Source: Fallopia convolvulus
Lineage: Eukaryota > Streptophyta > Magnoliopsida > Caryophyllales > Polygonaceae
NCBI GenBank assembly: GCA_964016875.1
Contig: OZ024719.1
Location: forward strand, 34,706,679-34,770,678
Direction: 5' to 3'
DNA length: 64,000 nt
The notes beneath the pieces were generated by a model that worked only from the letters and a program-made list of their open reading frames with translations, did not search any database and had not been told where the DNA came from. Positions 1-10,174 of this stretch are shown piece by piece; positions within the stretch are counted from its first letter, which is position 1, and every line of letters starts with the position of its first letter. Both the position numbers and the translations under genes were made by a program.

Positions 1-2
1 GA

Positions 3-776
3 TTCAAGGTGAAAGTACAAGATCGCATCGTTACACCGACCCTCGATAAATTAGAGCTTCTCTACGTACCAAATTGGTACGAGGCGTGGACGGGGCATGC
101 TTAACCATTGGAACCCAAGCCGGAGGATGAGCTCTCGCTTAGGCCGTGTGTGTCACGGTTTGAGCGAGAGGAAGATACAATGGATGAAGATGAAGATGAA
201 GATGAGGATACCTAGGTAGTAGGCGACGACACTGAAGAAGCCGACACCGAGGGAGGAACTGAGGAGCTAAACCTCGAGGATGAAGACCTCGACACGAAAG
301 TATTGGGCAACAACGTCCTCGTTGACGAGCCCACCAGGCTCGTTAACGACCATTTCCAGCCTCCTTCCTACACTGCTAACGAGGCACCCAACTTCGTTAA
401 CGAGGCGCCGAGAGCTTCTGTCAACCCACCACCAGCTCCTACCGACCCTCAGTCCTATGGACTCATGCCTTACAGCCCGATGATGTATCAAGATCATTTC
501 CAGCCTCACTATCCACCACCTCCTCAGCCCGAGTACACAGGATCGAGTATGCCACCACCATGGGCCGAGGATCTTTTTGCACGGATGCAGCAGCTTCACC
601 TCCAGCAGGACCATATTCATAGGAGGATGGATAGATGGGAATCTGTCTATTCTGCTCGCATGTCGATGGAGGATGAGAGATATCGTCAGCGAGAGGCGGA
701 TGATGTTGAGCGTTGGAGGACGATGTACGACTTCATGGGGAACTTTGAGCACTACTTTCCTCCACCAAACTGTTGA
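3..776 (+). pseudogene. ORF1-like protein of A1 (Athila-type, env position), C-terminal part, broken
   Basis: One reading frame (frame 3) can be followed from base 3 to the stop at 774-776, but it has in-frame stops near 102 and 213, so it is decayed. The frame holds an acidic run (DEDEDEDED), a Pro-rich middle and a final segment rich in Gln, Met, Arg and Asp (MQQLHLQQDHIHRRM). The C-terminal segments of the ORF1-like proteins of C and D have the same character. Athila-lineage elements carry such an ORF between pol and the 3' LTR; its function is not known and I do not assign one. The longest stop-free piece is 303-776. The motif pairs GTTGAC/GTTAAC and GCTAAC/GTTAAC lie inside the frame, each 21 bp (seven codons) apart. 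Confidence 0.65.
315..410 (+). repeat. TTAA-core palindrome pairs in A1 ORF
   Basis: Cores start at 321 (GTTGAC) and 342 (GTTAAC), then 375 (GCTAAC) and 396 (GTTAAC). Both pairs are spaced exactly 21 bp. The flanks read TCG...CGA. The same motif recurs in the A1 3' UTR and LTR. Confidence 0.8.
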
Positions 777-882
777 TTCAGCCTGAAGATGAAGTTTTTC
801 CTTGTTTCCCACTTTTGAAACTTTGTAAGTTTTTATGTTTTTCTTTTTCTTATTTTTATCTTTATTTGTTTTCTTTTCTATC

Positions 883-1719
883 TGATAAGGATCGAATCGG
901 TGGAGTCGGTGCAAGGTAACTTCGGTTGCTCTCTTCTTTGCAAGGGAACGGATGGAGTGCCTCGGAATTGGTGAAGGTGGACGTGTAAAGCTTTGGAAAA
1001 CCAGTAATGGATGGTGGAGTTGTGAAAGTGACGGATATGAATGAGTTTAGGGTGTGGATATGACTCACCACACTCAAAACTCAGACTACGAAATTCAAGG
1101 ACAAGGATGTGACGCACCTTGCTCTTGGATCTCAAGATTGATCCGATATGACTCACGAATCAAGAATTGGAAAACAAAAACAAACAACTTTATTCAAGGC
1201 AAAAACGCCTCAAAAACATAGCCTAAACATGGCAATACAAAACAAGTGTTTTCATGATCAAATTCAAGGTATCTAACTAAGGGAAAAACGTCCCTTTTAA
1301 AAGCAAAGAGCTCCCAACAAAAGGCTCTTCAATAACCAGCCATATATACATAATTGATGGTAAGAGACCCTTGGAAAACCGGCATTAAATGCATCTTGAT
1401 CTTGGCACACAAGAGGCGTCTCGGCGTCGTAGGCGTTGGCACTGGAGGGGTCGGTACCGACGTGCCGAGGCTCGGTACCGAGGGGCACTGGTTCATAACT
1501 AAGAGAGCCATGGTCGGTACCAACATGTCGGGGCTCGGTATCGTGGAGATATAGCTCGGGACCGTAATATTGGGGCTTGGAAGCAATTGCTTGCGCTTGC
1601 TTGGTCGTGGCGCGCCAGCGCGCCCGGGTGGCTCGGTACCGACGACGGATGGGTCATGAAGAAGCTCGGTACCGTGGGCAACTTGGCCATGATGTGGCAC
1701 ATGAGGCATAGTCACATCA
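883..1719 (-). repeat. B 3' LTR
   Basis: 837 bp, near-identical to 4231-5069. It contains GGTACC-type cores at 1453, 1474, 1516, 1537 (GGTATC) and 1558 (GGGACC), in runs spaced 21 bp. On the minus strand a reading frame enters it from the interior, as in the F family, where the polyprotein ends inside the LTR. Confidence 0.93.
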
Positions 1720-2555
1720 TCCTCCCTCCCTTGAAAAGGATTCGTCCTCGAATCTATCAAGCCTACAAAACAAAAGACGCATCGAGGGAAGCACAAGCAA
1801 GTATAATCTACGAAAGTCAAGTTAAGAACAACATTTCCAAGTTCAATATGATATAATCCGATGAATGCAAAAACTATACACTTTGTGGGTTTGACTCTAC
1901 ATGAATGAAACATACCATAGTTTCTCCCAAATGGACATAGTGAATTCCAACTCAAGAAAGCATAGAAACTACGCATTTTATAAAATGACATGTGTTGAGA
2001 TAGTGAACTATGATGAAAACAAGAATACTTAGGCCTCGATGTCACAAACTCATAAATAGGAAATGAAATCATTTGAGTAATGGAATGTGACATATCCAAC
2101 ACATATTCATGCTTATGGTTGATAAGAGTGTAGGAAACTGCCCTGAGAGATGCAATCTTGGGACAAGCGATCGTCCCGGCCGTGTTGTGGACAGCTTCTG
2201 GTTCGAACTTGTTTGAGGTCGTTCTCTGATCTCCGAACTCGGAATTGAGTGATTCCAAGTCCCACTTGCAAATACAGAAGTCTACTTGAAGCCTACCAAA
2301 TTTCAGCACGAAAGAGCGAGAAATCTGGGTTTTATGGCCATTCTTCCCAGGCTGCGCAGAGATATCCGAAGAACACATTTCCGGCATTACCTCATCGTTG
2401 CTCTTGTTGAGTTGATCCTCGCCTTGGAGTAGGAACGGTATACACGACGGTACCTTGGAAGTCAAATTGGTCCATGGCGTAGCTATTGAATTCATCGAGC
2501 TTCTCTTGATGATAGGCCAACATGCATGTCGTGGGGGAGCTGGAATTGGGTTCAT
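1329..2555 (-). CDS. Unassigned ORF in B running into the 3' LTR
   Basis: A 408-codon open frame on the minus strand covers the 3' half of the interior and the first 390 bases of the LTR. Near the LTR edge it encodes SRTNPFQGREDD, matching SRTNPFQGEDDD just before the F 3' LTR, so that end is the remnant of the gag-pol C-terminus. The upstream part shows no protease, RT or integrase motif and I do not recognise it; it may be filler DNA acquired when pol was lost. The LTR part translates the 21 bp motif as repeated Pro/Ser/Thr. Whether it is expressed is unknown. Confidence 0.35.
   Translation of the reverse strand: MNPIPAPPRHACWPIIKRSSMNSIATPWTNLTSKVPSCIPFLLQGEDQLNKSNDEVMPEMCSSDISAQPGKNGHKTQISRSFVLKFGRLQVDFCICKWDLESLNSEFGDQRTTSNKFEPEAVHNTAGTIACPKIASLRAVSYTLINHKHEYVLDMSHSITQMISFPIYEFVTSRPKYSCFHHSSLSQHMSFYKMRSFYAFLSWNSLCPFGRNYGMFHSCRVKPTKCIVFAFIGLYHIELGNVVLNLTFVDYTCLCFPRCVFCFVGLIDSRTNPFQGREDDVTMPHVPHHGQVAHGTELLHDPSVVGTEPPGRAGAPRPSKRKQLLPSPNITVPSYISTIPSPDMLVPTMALLVMNQCPSVPSLGTSVPTPPVPTPTTPRRLLCAKIKMHLMPVFQGSLTINYVYMAGY
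1450..1566 (-). repeat. GTAC-core palindromes in the B LTR, 21 bp phase
   Basis: Cores start at 1453 and 1474 (21 bp apart) and at 1516, 1537 and 1558 (21 and 21 bp). The full motif is GTCGGTACCGAC or CTCGGTACCGAG. The right LTR has the matching set near 4800-4910, with single-base differences in some cores. Confidence 0.85.
1720..1732 (-). promoter_or_regulatory. B polypurine tract
   Basis: On the minus strand the 3' LTR is directly preceded by a purine run AAGGGAGGGAGGA. This is the expected primer for plus-strand DNA synthesis and fixes the element's orientation. F has the equivalent run before its 3' LTR. Confidence 0.85.
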
Positions 2556-2678
2556 ACCTTCCTCCCCTTCTTGCTTGGGCCTCGGAGGCGCATCTTTCCT
2601 AGGAGGAGGCGGGGGTTGGTCACGCCTAAAATCAGGCTTATTGGGATGGCTCGGAGTAACACTCGATGAAGGGTTGTG

Positions 2679-3273
2679 TCACGGTTTGGAGTTCGGTACC
2701 GAAGGTTTGGAGCTCGGTACCGAAGGTTTTGAACTCGGTCCCGATGGTGTGGAGCTCGGTACCGATGGTTTGGAATGGATCCTCTCGGTGGAGTCTAGTG
2801 GGGCAAAGCTTTCTACAAGGGCGCGCTTAAGCTCTCGCCATGTTCGGATCGGTGGGAGTCCATCACATCGCCGAGCCTCCTTGTCTTGTATCCACCAATG
2901 GTAAGCAAAGTCGGTGAAGTGGATGGTGGCAACTACTATTCTTTTCTCATCTTCATAGCGATAGTAGTCAAAAACAGTCTCGGTTTTGGCTATCCAATCA
3001 AGACAAGCGTCGACATCGATGGTTCCGGAAAAAGTTTGGAGTTGGAGCTTGATTCCTTGGTGGTGCTCCCCTTGTTGGCTCTCATCAAAGTGAGCGGGCT
3101 GAGGTGGCCATGCAGCTTGGAAAAGTTCATCGTGCTTAGACAACCTTTGCTCGATGTCATCAAACCTAGAACAAAATGAATGAAGATCTTTTTGCATTGA
3201 TTGTAAACATGGCAGCCACGGATGAATCCAAGTTAGCATTCCGAGGTGAGCCATCATTCCCTGTATCCGACAT
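2679..3273 (-). pseudogene. B gag fragment
   Basis: The Gag capsid-like region is clear: FSGTIDVDACLDWIAKTE and FAYHWWIQDKEARR correspond to FSGTSDADACLDWLAKVE and FAYQWWLEDKALRR in F gag. The best start by comparison with F is the ATG at 3273, with a frameshift near 3200-3215 that joins the frame running to 2679. After the capsid part, the protein ends in seven-residue repeats of the type SKPSVPS, made by the 21 bp DNA motif. No zinc knuckle follows. The gene is truncated and probably inactive, though a short Gag could be made. Confidence 0.75.
2690..2768 (-). repeat. Exact 21 bp tandem motif array in B gag
   Basis: Cores start at 2695 (GGTACC), 2716 (GGTACC), 2737 (GGTCCC) and 2758 (GGTACC), each exactly 21 bp apart. 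The period keeps the gag frame (seven codons). Confidence 0.9.
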
Positions 3274-3341
3274 CTTGCACAAACTTCACCAAACAAGTTA
3301 AATCCAACAAGAAAGTGGTACTTCGAGCCACACACAACCAA

Positions 3342-4215
3342 TTCTCAACTTAGACTCGAAAAGTGCCAAACTTGCAAGTGTTAGGACTTTGGTGTACAAC
3401 GAACAAGAAATGGCTCAAAAGAAAGGCACAAGCAATGGCAATGCAATACAAGCAACAAGTTTGTCTATCACTCGAATTTAGGAAGCTACTAGGTACCAAG
3501 TTACAAAAAGATAAACAAAAGAGCGTAAACAAAATAGGACCTCTTTTCAGAATTTCTTTCTCACGGGGTCCGACTTTTTCTGTGCCCGGCCCCTTATTAG
3601 CCTTTTGGCCGCCGACAAGGTTTTTCTAGCCCCGCTTCTTTTTCTTTCCGAGTCCGATTTTTTTTTAACTTTTAATGCTCACTTTTCAGCCTTTTACAAT
3701 CAAGCATACAAGACTTCGACAACCAAAGGATTTACACCCCTACTCGGTGTTATTTGTTTTTATATGACTTGGTACTTTTCCCGTATCCTAACCCGAGTGA
3801 GTACACAATATTGTAAGCTTGAATTCAGTTTTATTTCATGCCAACATGCTCGAAATTTTAGAGAAAGAAGCTGAAAAATTCAGCCACAAATGTGGTATTA
3901 AAGACGACTAAAAGGTGAAAGGCCAAAGGGTGGCTCTTGGTATTTTTGTCTTTAATTCATTCAAGCAAAGAGTTAAGGCTTCTTCAACCTTTGGACAACC
4001 TAACAATTCAGTTTTGGTCGTCCCTCAAAGGTAGGGTTAAGCACACAAGGTCGAAGACACAAAGCAAGACAAGACAAGCAAAATACAGGGTCGGTAACGA
4101 CACCTGAGGGGGTCGGTAGTGCAAGGCTTTTGGGGAACGATTTTTGTGAGGATAAACACTTGCAAAATCAAGAAAATTCAGATCTAGGAAGAGATATATA
4201 AGGTGTACCTTGCGT
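3342..4215 (-). other. B 5' leader, no gene seen
   Basis: This lies between the PBS and gag. A block near 3550-3640 reads, on the minus strand, GGCTAATAAGGGGCCGGGCA, which is shared with the F leader near 58790. That supports common descent of B and F. I see no convincing coding sequence. Confidence 0.7.
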
Positions 4216-4228
4216 GGCTCTGATACCA
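4216..4228 (-). promoter_or_regulatory. B primer-binding site (initiator tRNA-Met)
   Basis: On the minus strand TGGTATCAGAGCC starts two bases after the LTR end. This is the standard PBS complementary to the 3' end of plant initiator tRNA-Met. Confidence 0.92.
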
Positions 4229-4230
4229 CA

Positions 4231-5069
4231 TGATAAGGATCGAATCGGTGGAGTCGGTGCAAGGTAACTTCGGTTGCTCTCTTCTTTGCAAGGGAACGGA
4301 TGGAGTGCCTCGGAATTGGTGAAGGTGGACGTGTAAAGCTTTGGGAAAACCAGTAATGGATGGTGGAGTTGTGAAAGTGACGGATATGAATGAGTTTAGG
4401 GTGTGGATATGACTCACCACACTCGAAACTCAGACTACGAAATTCAAGGACAAGGATGTGACGCACCTTGCTCTTGGATCTTAAGATTGATCCGATATGA
4501 CTCACGAATCAAGAATTGGAAAACAAAAACAAACAACTTTATTCAAGGCAAAAACGCCTCAAAAACATAGCCTAAACATGGCAATACAAAACAAGTGTTT
4601 TCATGATCAAATTCAAGGTATCTAACTAAGGGAAAAACGTCCCTTTTAAAAGCAAAGAGCTCCCAACAAAAGGCTCTTCAATAACCATCCATAAATACAT
4701 AATTGATGGTAAGAGACCCTTGGAAAACCGGCATTAAATGCATCTTGATCTTGGCACACAAGAGGCGTCTCGGCGTCGTAGGCGTTGGCACTGGAGGGGT
4801 CGGTACCGACGTGCCGAGGCTCGGTATCGAGGGGCACTGGTTCATAACTAAGAGAGCCATGGTCGGTACCAACATGTCGGGGCTCGGTACCGTGGAGATA
4901 TAGCTCGGGACCGTAATATTGGGGCTTGGAAGCAATTGCTTGCGCTTGCTTGGTCGTGGCGCGCCAGGCGCGCCCGGGTGGCTCTGTACCGACGGCGGAT
5001 GGGTCATGAAGAAGCTCGGTACCGTGGGCAACTTGGCCATGATGTGGCACATGAGGCATAGTCACATAA
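4231..5069 (-). repeat. B 5' LTR
   Basis: 839 bp, paired with 883-1719. The outer end reads CATAA on the plus strand where the other copy has CATCA, a single change in the terminal inverted repeat. It carries the same GTAC-core motif runs. Confidence 0.92.
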
Positions 5070-5120
5070 CTATCTCTTTTCCTTCTTCTTATTTTTCTTA
5101 CAGTGGGGACATTGTAATTT

Positions 5121-5137
5121 TAAGTATGGGGTGGGAG
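5121..5137 (+). promoter_or_regulatory. Internal polypurine-like tract of A1
   Basis: TAAGTATGGGGTGGGAG follows a GGGACATTG box. It resembles the terminal tract at 6669-6683 but lies about 1.55 kb upstream of the LTR. A2, C and D have the same arrangement. Confidence 0.6.
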
Positions 5138-5960
5138 AAAATAGAAAACTTGTTGTCTTATGTGTTTATGTGTTTTGAGTAGTTTTTTATTCTGAAAAAC
5201 GAAAATAAAAAAAATTGGAAAATTTTAAACAAAAATCTAAAAAGAGTTTTAGACTTGATAGATATCCCTTTCTTAAGTTCTATGATGGTAGTTGCTAGCT
5301 TAATCATATAATTCCTTGCAACCATGTCTTTAATAGTATAGCCGGATTCTTAATTTGAAGTTGTTTTTAGAAGAAGATAGCATTTGATGAAATTGAGCAC
5401 ATATACTTTATAGCATAAGTGATGCAATCCAACAAAATCATTACCTAGTGAGGAATTTTTGGCCTTATAGGGAGAACATCAATGAATCCCTCTTCTTTTC
5501 TTGTGTGATTTACTCTCTATATGCATAATATCTCTTGGAATTGTGATGGTTATCTATTTCTTGAAACCCATATGGGATTTATAGTTCATTACTTGTGAAA
5601 ATCATATGATGGAGAACTTATTTTGATAAGCCTTATTTATTCCCTATCCACCTTTACATGATCCTTCTTTTGACAACCAATTCTAGCCTGAAGCCTTTAT
5701 TTTTAGCTCCACAAAATTTTCCCTAGCTGAGATAAGCTTGACCCTATCCGGGGATTAGGACTTCGATTGGAGAGGTATTTTTTTGTTGAGTGTTAAAAAG
5801 AGAGGAGTGACTTATAATGTTCGCTTTGATTGAAGGATTATTGGGAAGGGTAGATTGGAAGTCTCTTGTTCTAATATTATGTAAAAGAAAGATCTCTTGA
5901 TAAGCAAAGGATGCACAAAAATAAAGTTGTTAAGAAAAGAGAAGGAATACATAAGGAAGC

Positions 5961-5995
5961 TCGTTAACGACCCTGAAGTTGGCTCGTTAACGAGG
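5961..5995 (+). repeat. TTAA-core palindrome pair in A1 3' UTR
   Basis: GTTAAC cores at 5963 and 5986 (23 bp apart) with TCG...CGA flanks. The pair sits about 700 bp before the LTR, where A2 has a GTAC pair (10899/10921) and C has a GGCC pair. Confidence 0.8.
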
Positions 5996-6668
5996 CAAAA
6001 AAAAAAGAAGAAGGAAAGTACAAGGAAGTGAAGTTTGAAGTGCATGTGTGTTTATAGATAATATCAGAGATTCTTTTATTTCTTATGAGACTTTCTAGGA
6101 TGATAATGGGTGAGTCAAAATGAGTGTGCATAATGAGAGAGTGAGTTTGGTATATTGTTTTTAAAGAGAGTTTTGTTTATGTGTGAGTTTTTAGGAGTCT
6201 TTTGATTCCCGGATATTATTAGCACCACATGACCAAATATTTTTCACGCCTTATTGTTATTACCAAGCCTCATTACAACCCGGCCGAATGGAAGCTTCTA
6301 TGAAGTTTTTCATTGAGCCCCCTAAGTTCTCTTGATGGTTTTTTGCTTGTTTTGACAAATCTTGGGTGGAGAGTATTGGTGATATAAGTTCCAATTTCTA
6401 TGAGTTTTTTGTATATAAGATGAGTTGAGAGACTGAATTTATGAGCCTAAACACTTGAGAGTTGAGTGAAACACATTATATCCCTTGTGAGGTTGGATTG
6501 TATTTTCTTATGTCTATTTAGTGTATATATGTGTGATGAAATTAATAATCTTTTGCTATATTTTTCTAATGTGTAGAAGTTGTTATTTTAGATGATGGCT
6601 ATATCTTGATAAATATGTTTGTTTGGTTTTGGTTAGTGTTTAGTGATTGCTTGAGGACAAGCAAGTTT

Positions 6669-6683
6669 AAGTATGGGGTATTT
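6669..6683 (+). promoter_or_regulatory. A1 terminal polypurine tract
   Basis: AAGTATGGGGTATTT directly precedes the LTR start TGATGTT. The same tract precedes the C and A2 3' LTRs. Confidence 0.8.
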
Positions 6684-8117
6684 TGATGTTCGCATTTTTA
6701 GTATAGTTTTTAGTAGGTTTTCTTTGTTTATTAGGTTTAGTTTTGATAAGTTTAGGTTTAGTTTGGTGTGTGTTTTGATAGTTTTTCATATTTCTATGGA
6801 AAGTATGGAAGCTACTCTATTTTGTGTATTTTGTAGGTTTTAGCAAGGAAAAGGAGCTATATGGAGCTGAATTTGGAGTGCTACAGTGAAAGACGGAGGA
6901 ATACGAGTTTGAAGAAGTCAGAGTTCAAGATTTACGAGATAAAGTGTGGAAGAAATCAAGCCCAGGCTCGTTAACGAGGCTGTGAGGGCTCGTTAACGAG
7001 GCCACGTGACAGAAATTTCAAGGGTTAACTTTGTGACTCACCGATCTTGTGCGGGAAATTATTTCCGTGTCGGTAGAGTATCTTTTTGTGATTTTTAGGG
7101 TTATTATATTATGTATTTTAGGTCTTTTTATCTTCTTAGATTTTATTTCTATCTTTTAGAGTTTTATTTCTATCTTTTTAGGAAAGTTTATATCTTCTAG
7201 CCTTTTTAGTTTTTAGCCTTTTTAGAGATTTTGGAGAGGAGGAAGAACCGAAGAGGCGAGAGGATCGGAGTCAAGTTCGGAGGTCGGTGAACGAAAGTTA
7301 CCGAGTTCGTTGATTGAGATTTTGGTTCGGTGATTTGTTCTTTTTTCGGTTTCTTCTGAATTCCTGTAAGACAGATTTTTCTATTTAATTTGAGTAGTGA
7401 TTTGTTTTCAATGATTTATTTTATTGAATTTATTTTTTTAGTAGTTATGATTAGTGAGTAGTCTTCTTTTCTAGGATCGGGGTTAAGCCCAGCATAGTTG
7501 AGCATGTTTGATAAGTGAGATTGTGTGTTGAATGCCTTTTATCTATTATTGAGATTGTTTGTTGTGCTTACACGAAGATGAAAGTTGAGGTAATTTGAGT
7601 TTTTAACTTGATTGAAAGAGAAAGTTAGTAACTTGAAGGTTGATATTGTTTGAATACGAAAGTTTCAAGCTTTAGATCCAAAACAAACAATTAAGTGAAT
7701 TAGGATGCGAACGTAGGTTAATTTACTTGATAGTTAACGAAAGTTGATGACTCTATCTATTTAAAGGCATGATCTTATCTTCTTACGAGTTTATATGCTT
7801 GGCTATGTTGTGGTTTCCCTAGTCCTAGATTTTTGTTTTTATTTGAATTATCTTAAGTGAATTTTCGTTGCTGAGTTACTTGGCTCAGTACTGAATTTAT
7901 TTAGGTCGTTAGTTGAGTCTTTTTGTGTACGGTGGTTCGTTAACGACTCTGACAACGTCGTTAACGAGGCTGCTTGTGAGTGTTTTTGCTTGATTTTGTT
8001 TGTTTTTTAGTAGTTGTTAAACGAACAACCTTGCTTCCTGTGGAACGATCCTGATTCTGCTATACTCAGTAGGGTCTTGACTTATAAATTTATTTTTGTC
8101 AAGAAACCCTCCCAACA
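6684..8117 (+). repeat. LTR1 (Athila-like, A1)
   Basis: It starts TGATGTTCGC after the polypurine tract and is homologous but diverged from LTR2 (11629-12966); both end in a segment ...TTATAAATTTAT...GTCA and share sequence up to CAACA. The exact 3' boundary is uncertain (8101 or 8117). TTAA-core pairs lie at 6970/6992 (22 bp) and 7939/7960 (21 bp). No PBS follows, so the right side is a deletion or recombination junction with A2. Confidence 0.75.
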
Positions 8118-8225
8118 AGACACCATCTTGGGTGCAAGGACTTCAAGAAGGAATCAATAGAGTCCAAGATAACCTCAATAATCAAATGAAAAGATGGGAA
8201 GATTTCGAGAACTAGAAGAAGAGCA

Positions 8226-9315
8226 TTGACTCCCAACTGGGTAACCTGGCTGCACGGATTCCAAGACCTTAAGCGCAACTTCTGGGCCAACCCGAAGAGA
8301 ACCCTAGATGACAAATTGCAGCCATACACCTCAGAAGTGGCAAGGAGTTGCCAGATCGAGCCAATCCTAAAGACGCTGAGCACGACAACGAAGATGATGC
8401 CCCGGTCAGGCTCGTTACCGACCCCAACAGAGTCGATATTGAGGCTCAACCACTCGATACCAAGGCTCCCCAGCTCAATAATGCGCATTCCATGCCAGGT
8501 AAGTCTTCTAAACCAAGCTCTCGGTTCGTTACCGATCCCCCTAGGGTCAGTACCGACCCTCCTACAACACCGATCGACCCTCTTGTCGATTCGGTAGGGA
8601 CTCGATCCGGGACTCTCTCGATTCCGAGTCCGTCAAAAACTCTTCATTTCCCATTTAAGAGTCTAATGATGTCATGGAAGGAAAGTTTAGACGGATTGTT
8701 AAGATTCCTCAAGGGCTAAATATTTCAATTCCATTTACTGAAGCCCTTAATGAAATGCCTGCCTACGCTAAATTTTTTAAAGAGATTTTGAGCAAGAAAA
8801 GATCTATCTCAAAGCTGCATAATGAGGTCCATTCCATAAAGCTCCCTGAAAAACTCGATGATCCAGGTAAGTTTGCAATTTCAATTAGTATTGGAACTCA
8901 CCGTTTTAAAGCTCTATGTGATCTAAGTGTCAGTGCTAGTTTATTACCATTGTCTATCTGGACCAAGGCTAACATGGGACCACTGGAACCTGTTGATATG
9001 AATCTCTACATGGCGGACAGGTCTTTTGTAAGAGCAACTGGAGTCGTTGACGATGTCCCTATCCATGTTGGAAATTTTTTTGTCCCCAACGACTTCATTG
9101 TTCTAGATATGCTTGAAGACCTTGTGGTACCAATCATTCTTGGAAGAACATTTTTAGCTACCGCAAGGGCATGTGTAGATGTCAAAAAAGGACTACTCAC
9201 GTTTGATATTGGAGAAGAGAAGGTCGAATTTCATTTCAATTCGCCCGTAAGAAAAGTGGCTAGTTGTAGTACTGAGGAGCCTACCGACCCACCATGGTTC
9301 GGTACCGACCCCTGA
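8226..9315 (+). pseudogene. A2 gag-protease remnant
   Basis: Open pieces at 8226-8597, 8348-8719 and 8674-9315 lie in three different frames, so at least two frameshifts are present. The last piece aligns with the C protease region (GLNISIPFTEALNEMPAYAK versus GLNISIPFTDALSEMPSYAK). It contains the retropepsin-like core ALCDLSVSASLLP, where the Gly after Asp-Leu is replaced by Ser (C has CDLGASVSVMP). PIILGRTFLAT, the second protease landmark, is present. GTAC-type motifs fall inside the coding part as Thr-Asp-Pro repeats (cores 8414, 8435, 8456; 8528, 8549; 9280, 9301). Confidence 0.75.
8412..8560 (+). repeat. GTAC-type motif runs in A2 gag
   Basis: GTTACC at 8414, GATATT at 8435 and GATACC at 8456 are spaced 21 and 21 bp; GTTACC at 8528 and AGTACC at 8549 are 21 bp apart. 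Cores are degenerate but the spacing is kept. Confidence 0.7.
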
Positions 9316-9460
9316 TTGAGTACAGAAACAGGCAATTTCAATGGAGACACATCAACCTTTATCTGAAGGAAAATGAGGTGGGAGGTGGATCCAAGCACGA
9401 GATCGAGCCATTTCCAGGTCCAACAGGGTCGGTAACGACTCACATAGCCTCGAGAACGAG
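9278..9460 (+). repeat. More 21 bp motif pairs in A2
   Basis: CCTACC at 9280 and GGTACC at 9301 are 21 bp apart; GGTAAC at 9431 and GAGAAC at 9452 are 21 bp apart. The second pair lies after the stop of the protease frame. Confidence 0.7.
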
Positions 9461-9784
9461 CCCTTTTCTGCTCGACCCAGGTGAGTTTTCTTGTTCTTAT
9501 CCACTTGATTTTGGTCATGATCCCTTCTCCTATCATTCTTCTACATTAAAACCTATTGTTAGTAATATAAAGGGTCAAAACCTCCTTGGTTGTCGGATTT
9601 TACTAACCCTGTTGTAAGACTTCCAAGCAAACTTATTGATGATCGAGGGCCCAATATCTTGGAGAGAAGCTATGATGTTTTTCAGGCTAAGTATGGGGTT
9701 CTTTATGATCCCGACATAGTTGGATGAAGCCACCTTAGAGGCAAGGTATGTTCGTCGGGCTAACGACGTTAATAATAGCGCTTA

Positions 9785-9798
9785 CGGGAGGCAACCCG
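9785..9798 (+). promoter_or_regulatory. Conserved CGGG-loop-CCCG hairpin (A2)
   Basis: CGGGAGGCAACCCG can form a four-pair stem with a six-base loop. It follows the end of the gag-pol region. C (41658-41671) and D (47308-47321) have the same element at the same place. Confidence 0.65.
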
Positions 9799-10157
9799 CT
9801 TTTAGTTTCCGCTTTTAAGTTTTTGCTTTCTTAGTTCTTTTTGCTAGCTTTCTTTTGACTTCCATTTATATTAGATTAGTATAGTAGGGATATAAGTTTT
9901 TCTAAAGTGACTCAGGTACATGAAGAAGAAGTGCTACAAAGAAGAAAAATTCAAAGATACTCGGTATAAGATTCGGTGGCAATACAACAAGCTCGATACC
10001 GACCTCCACAAGGTCGGTACCGACCTCTACCGATCCAAAAAAAAATTGAACTGCTCAAGTGATTAATGGTTTCAAGCAGCTTCAATTTTATTTTGTGAGT
10101 TTCTTTTTCTTATTCTTTTTATGTCTTTATTTTAAATAGTGAGGACACTGTTTGGTT

Positions 10158-10174
10158 TAAGTATGGAGTATGGG
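10158..10174 (+). promoter_or_regulatory. Internal polypurine-like tract of A2
   Basis: TAAGTATGGAGTATGGG follows a GAGGACACTG box, matching the A1 tract at 5121 and lying about 1.45 kb before LTR2. Confidence 0.5.

Larger units (their letters stand above)
883..5069 (-). mobile_element. B: non-autonomous chromovirus-like LTR retrotransposon
   Basis: Two direct LTRs (883-1719 and 4231-5069) begin and end TGAT...ATCA and are flanked by CTATC duplications (878-882, 5070-5074). A primer-binding site complementary to initiator tRNA-Met lies on the minus strand next to the right LTR, and a polypurine tract next to the left one. The element therefore reads right to left. The 2.5 kb interior has a 5' leader, a gag fragment and unassigned sequence, and no protease, RT, RNase H or integrase. 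LTR ends, two-base spacer, PBS, leader block and gag all match F, so B is a deletion derivative of that family. About 12 differences between LTRs by eye (roughly 1.4%) suggest a recent insertion. Confidence 0.93.
5075..6683 (+). other. A1 3' UTR
   Basis: AT-rich, without a convincing gene. It aligns by eye with 10137-11628 of A2 (for example around 5440-5530 versus 10420-10500). It contains an internal polypurine-like tract, a TTAA-core motif pair (5963 and 5986) and the terminal polypurine tract. Confidence 0.75.
1..8117 (+). mobile_element. A1: 3' portion of an Athila-like Ty3/gypsy element, split by B
   Basis: Only the 3' part is in the window: a decayed ORF1-like gene (3-776), 3' UTR (777-882 continuing at 5075-6683), polypurine tract and LTR1 (6684-8117). 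The element is interrupted by B, which left the 5 bp duplication CTATC (878-882 and 5070-5074). The assignment to the Athila lineage rests on the ORF1-like protein and on a 3' UTR and polypurine tract nearly identical in layout to elements C and A2. A1 carries palindromes with core TTAA (CTCGTTAACGAG) in its ORF, UTR and LTR. The 5' part lies left of the window. Confidence 0.8.

Noticed and set aside
1587..1856. Plus-strand ORFs in the B LTR and interior
   Set aside because: B reads on the minus strand; these frames are opposite to LTR features and show no domain.
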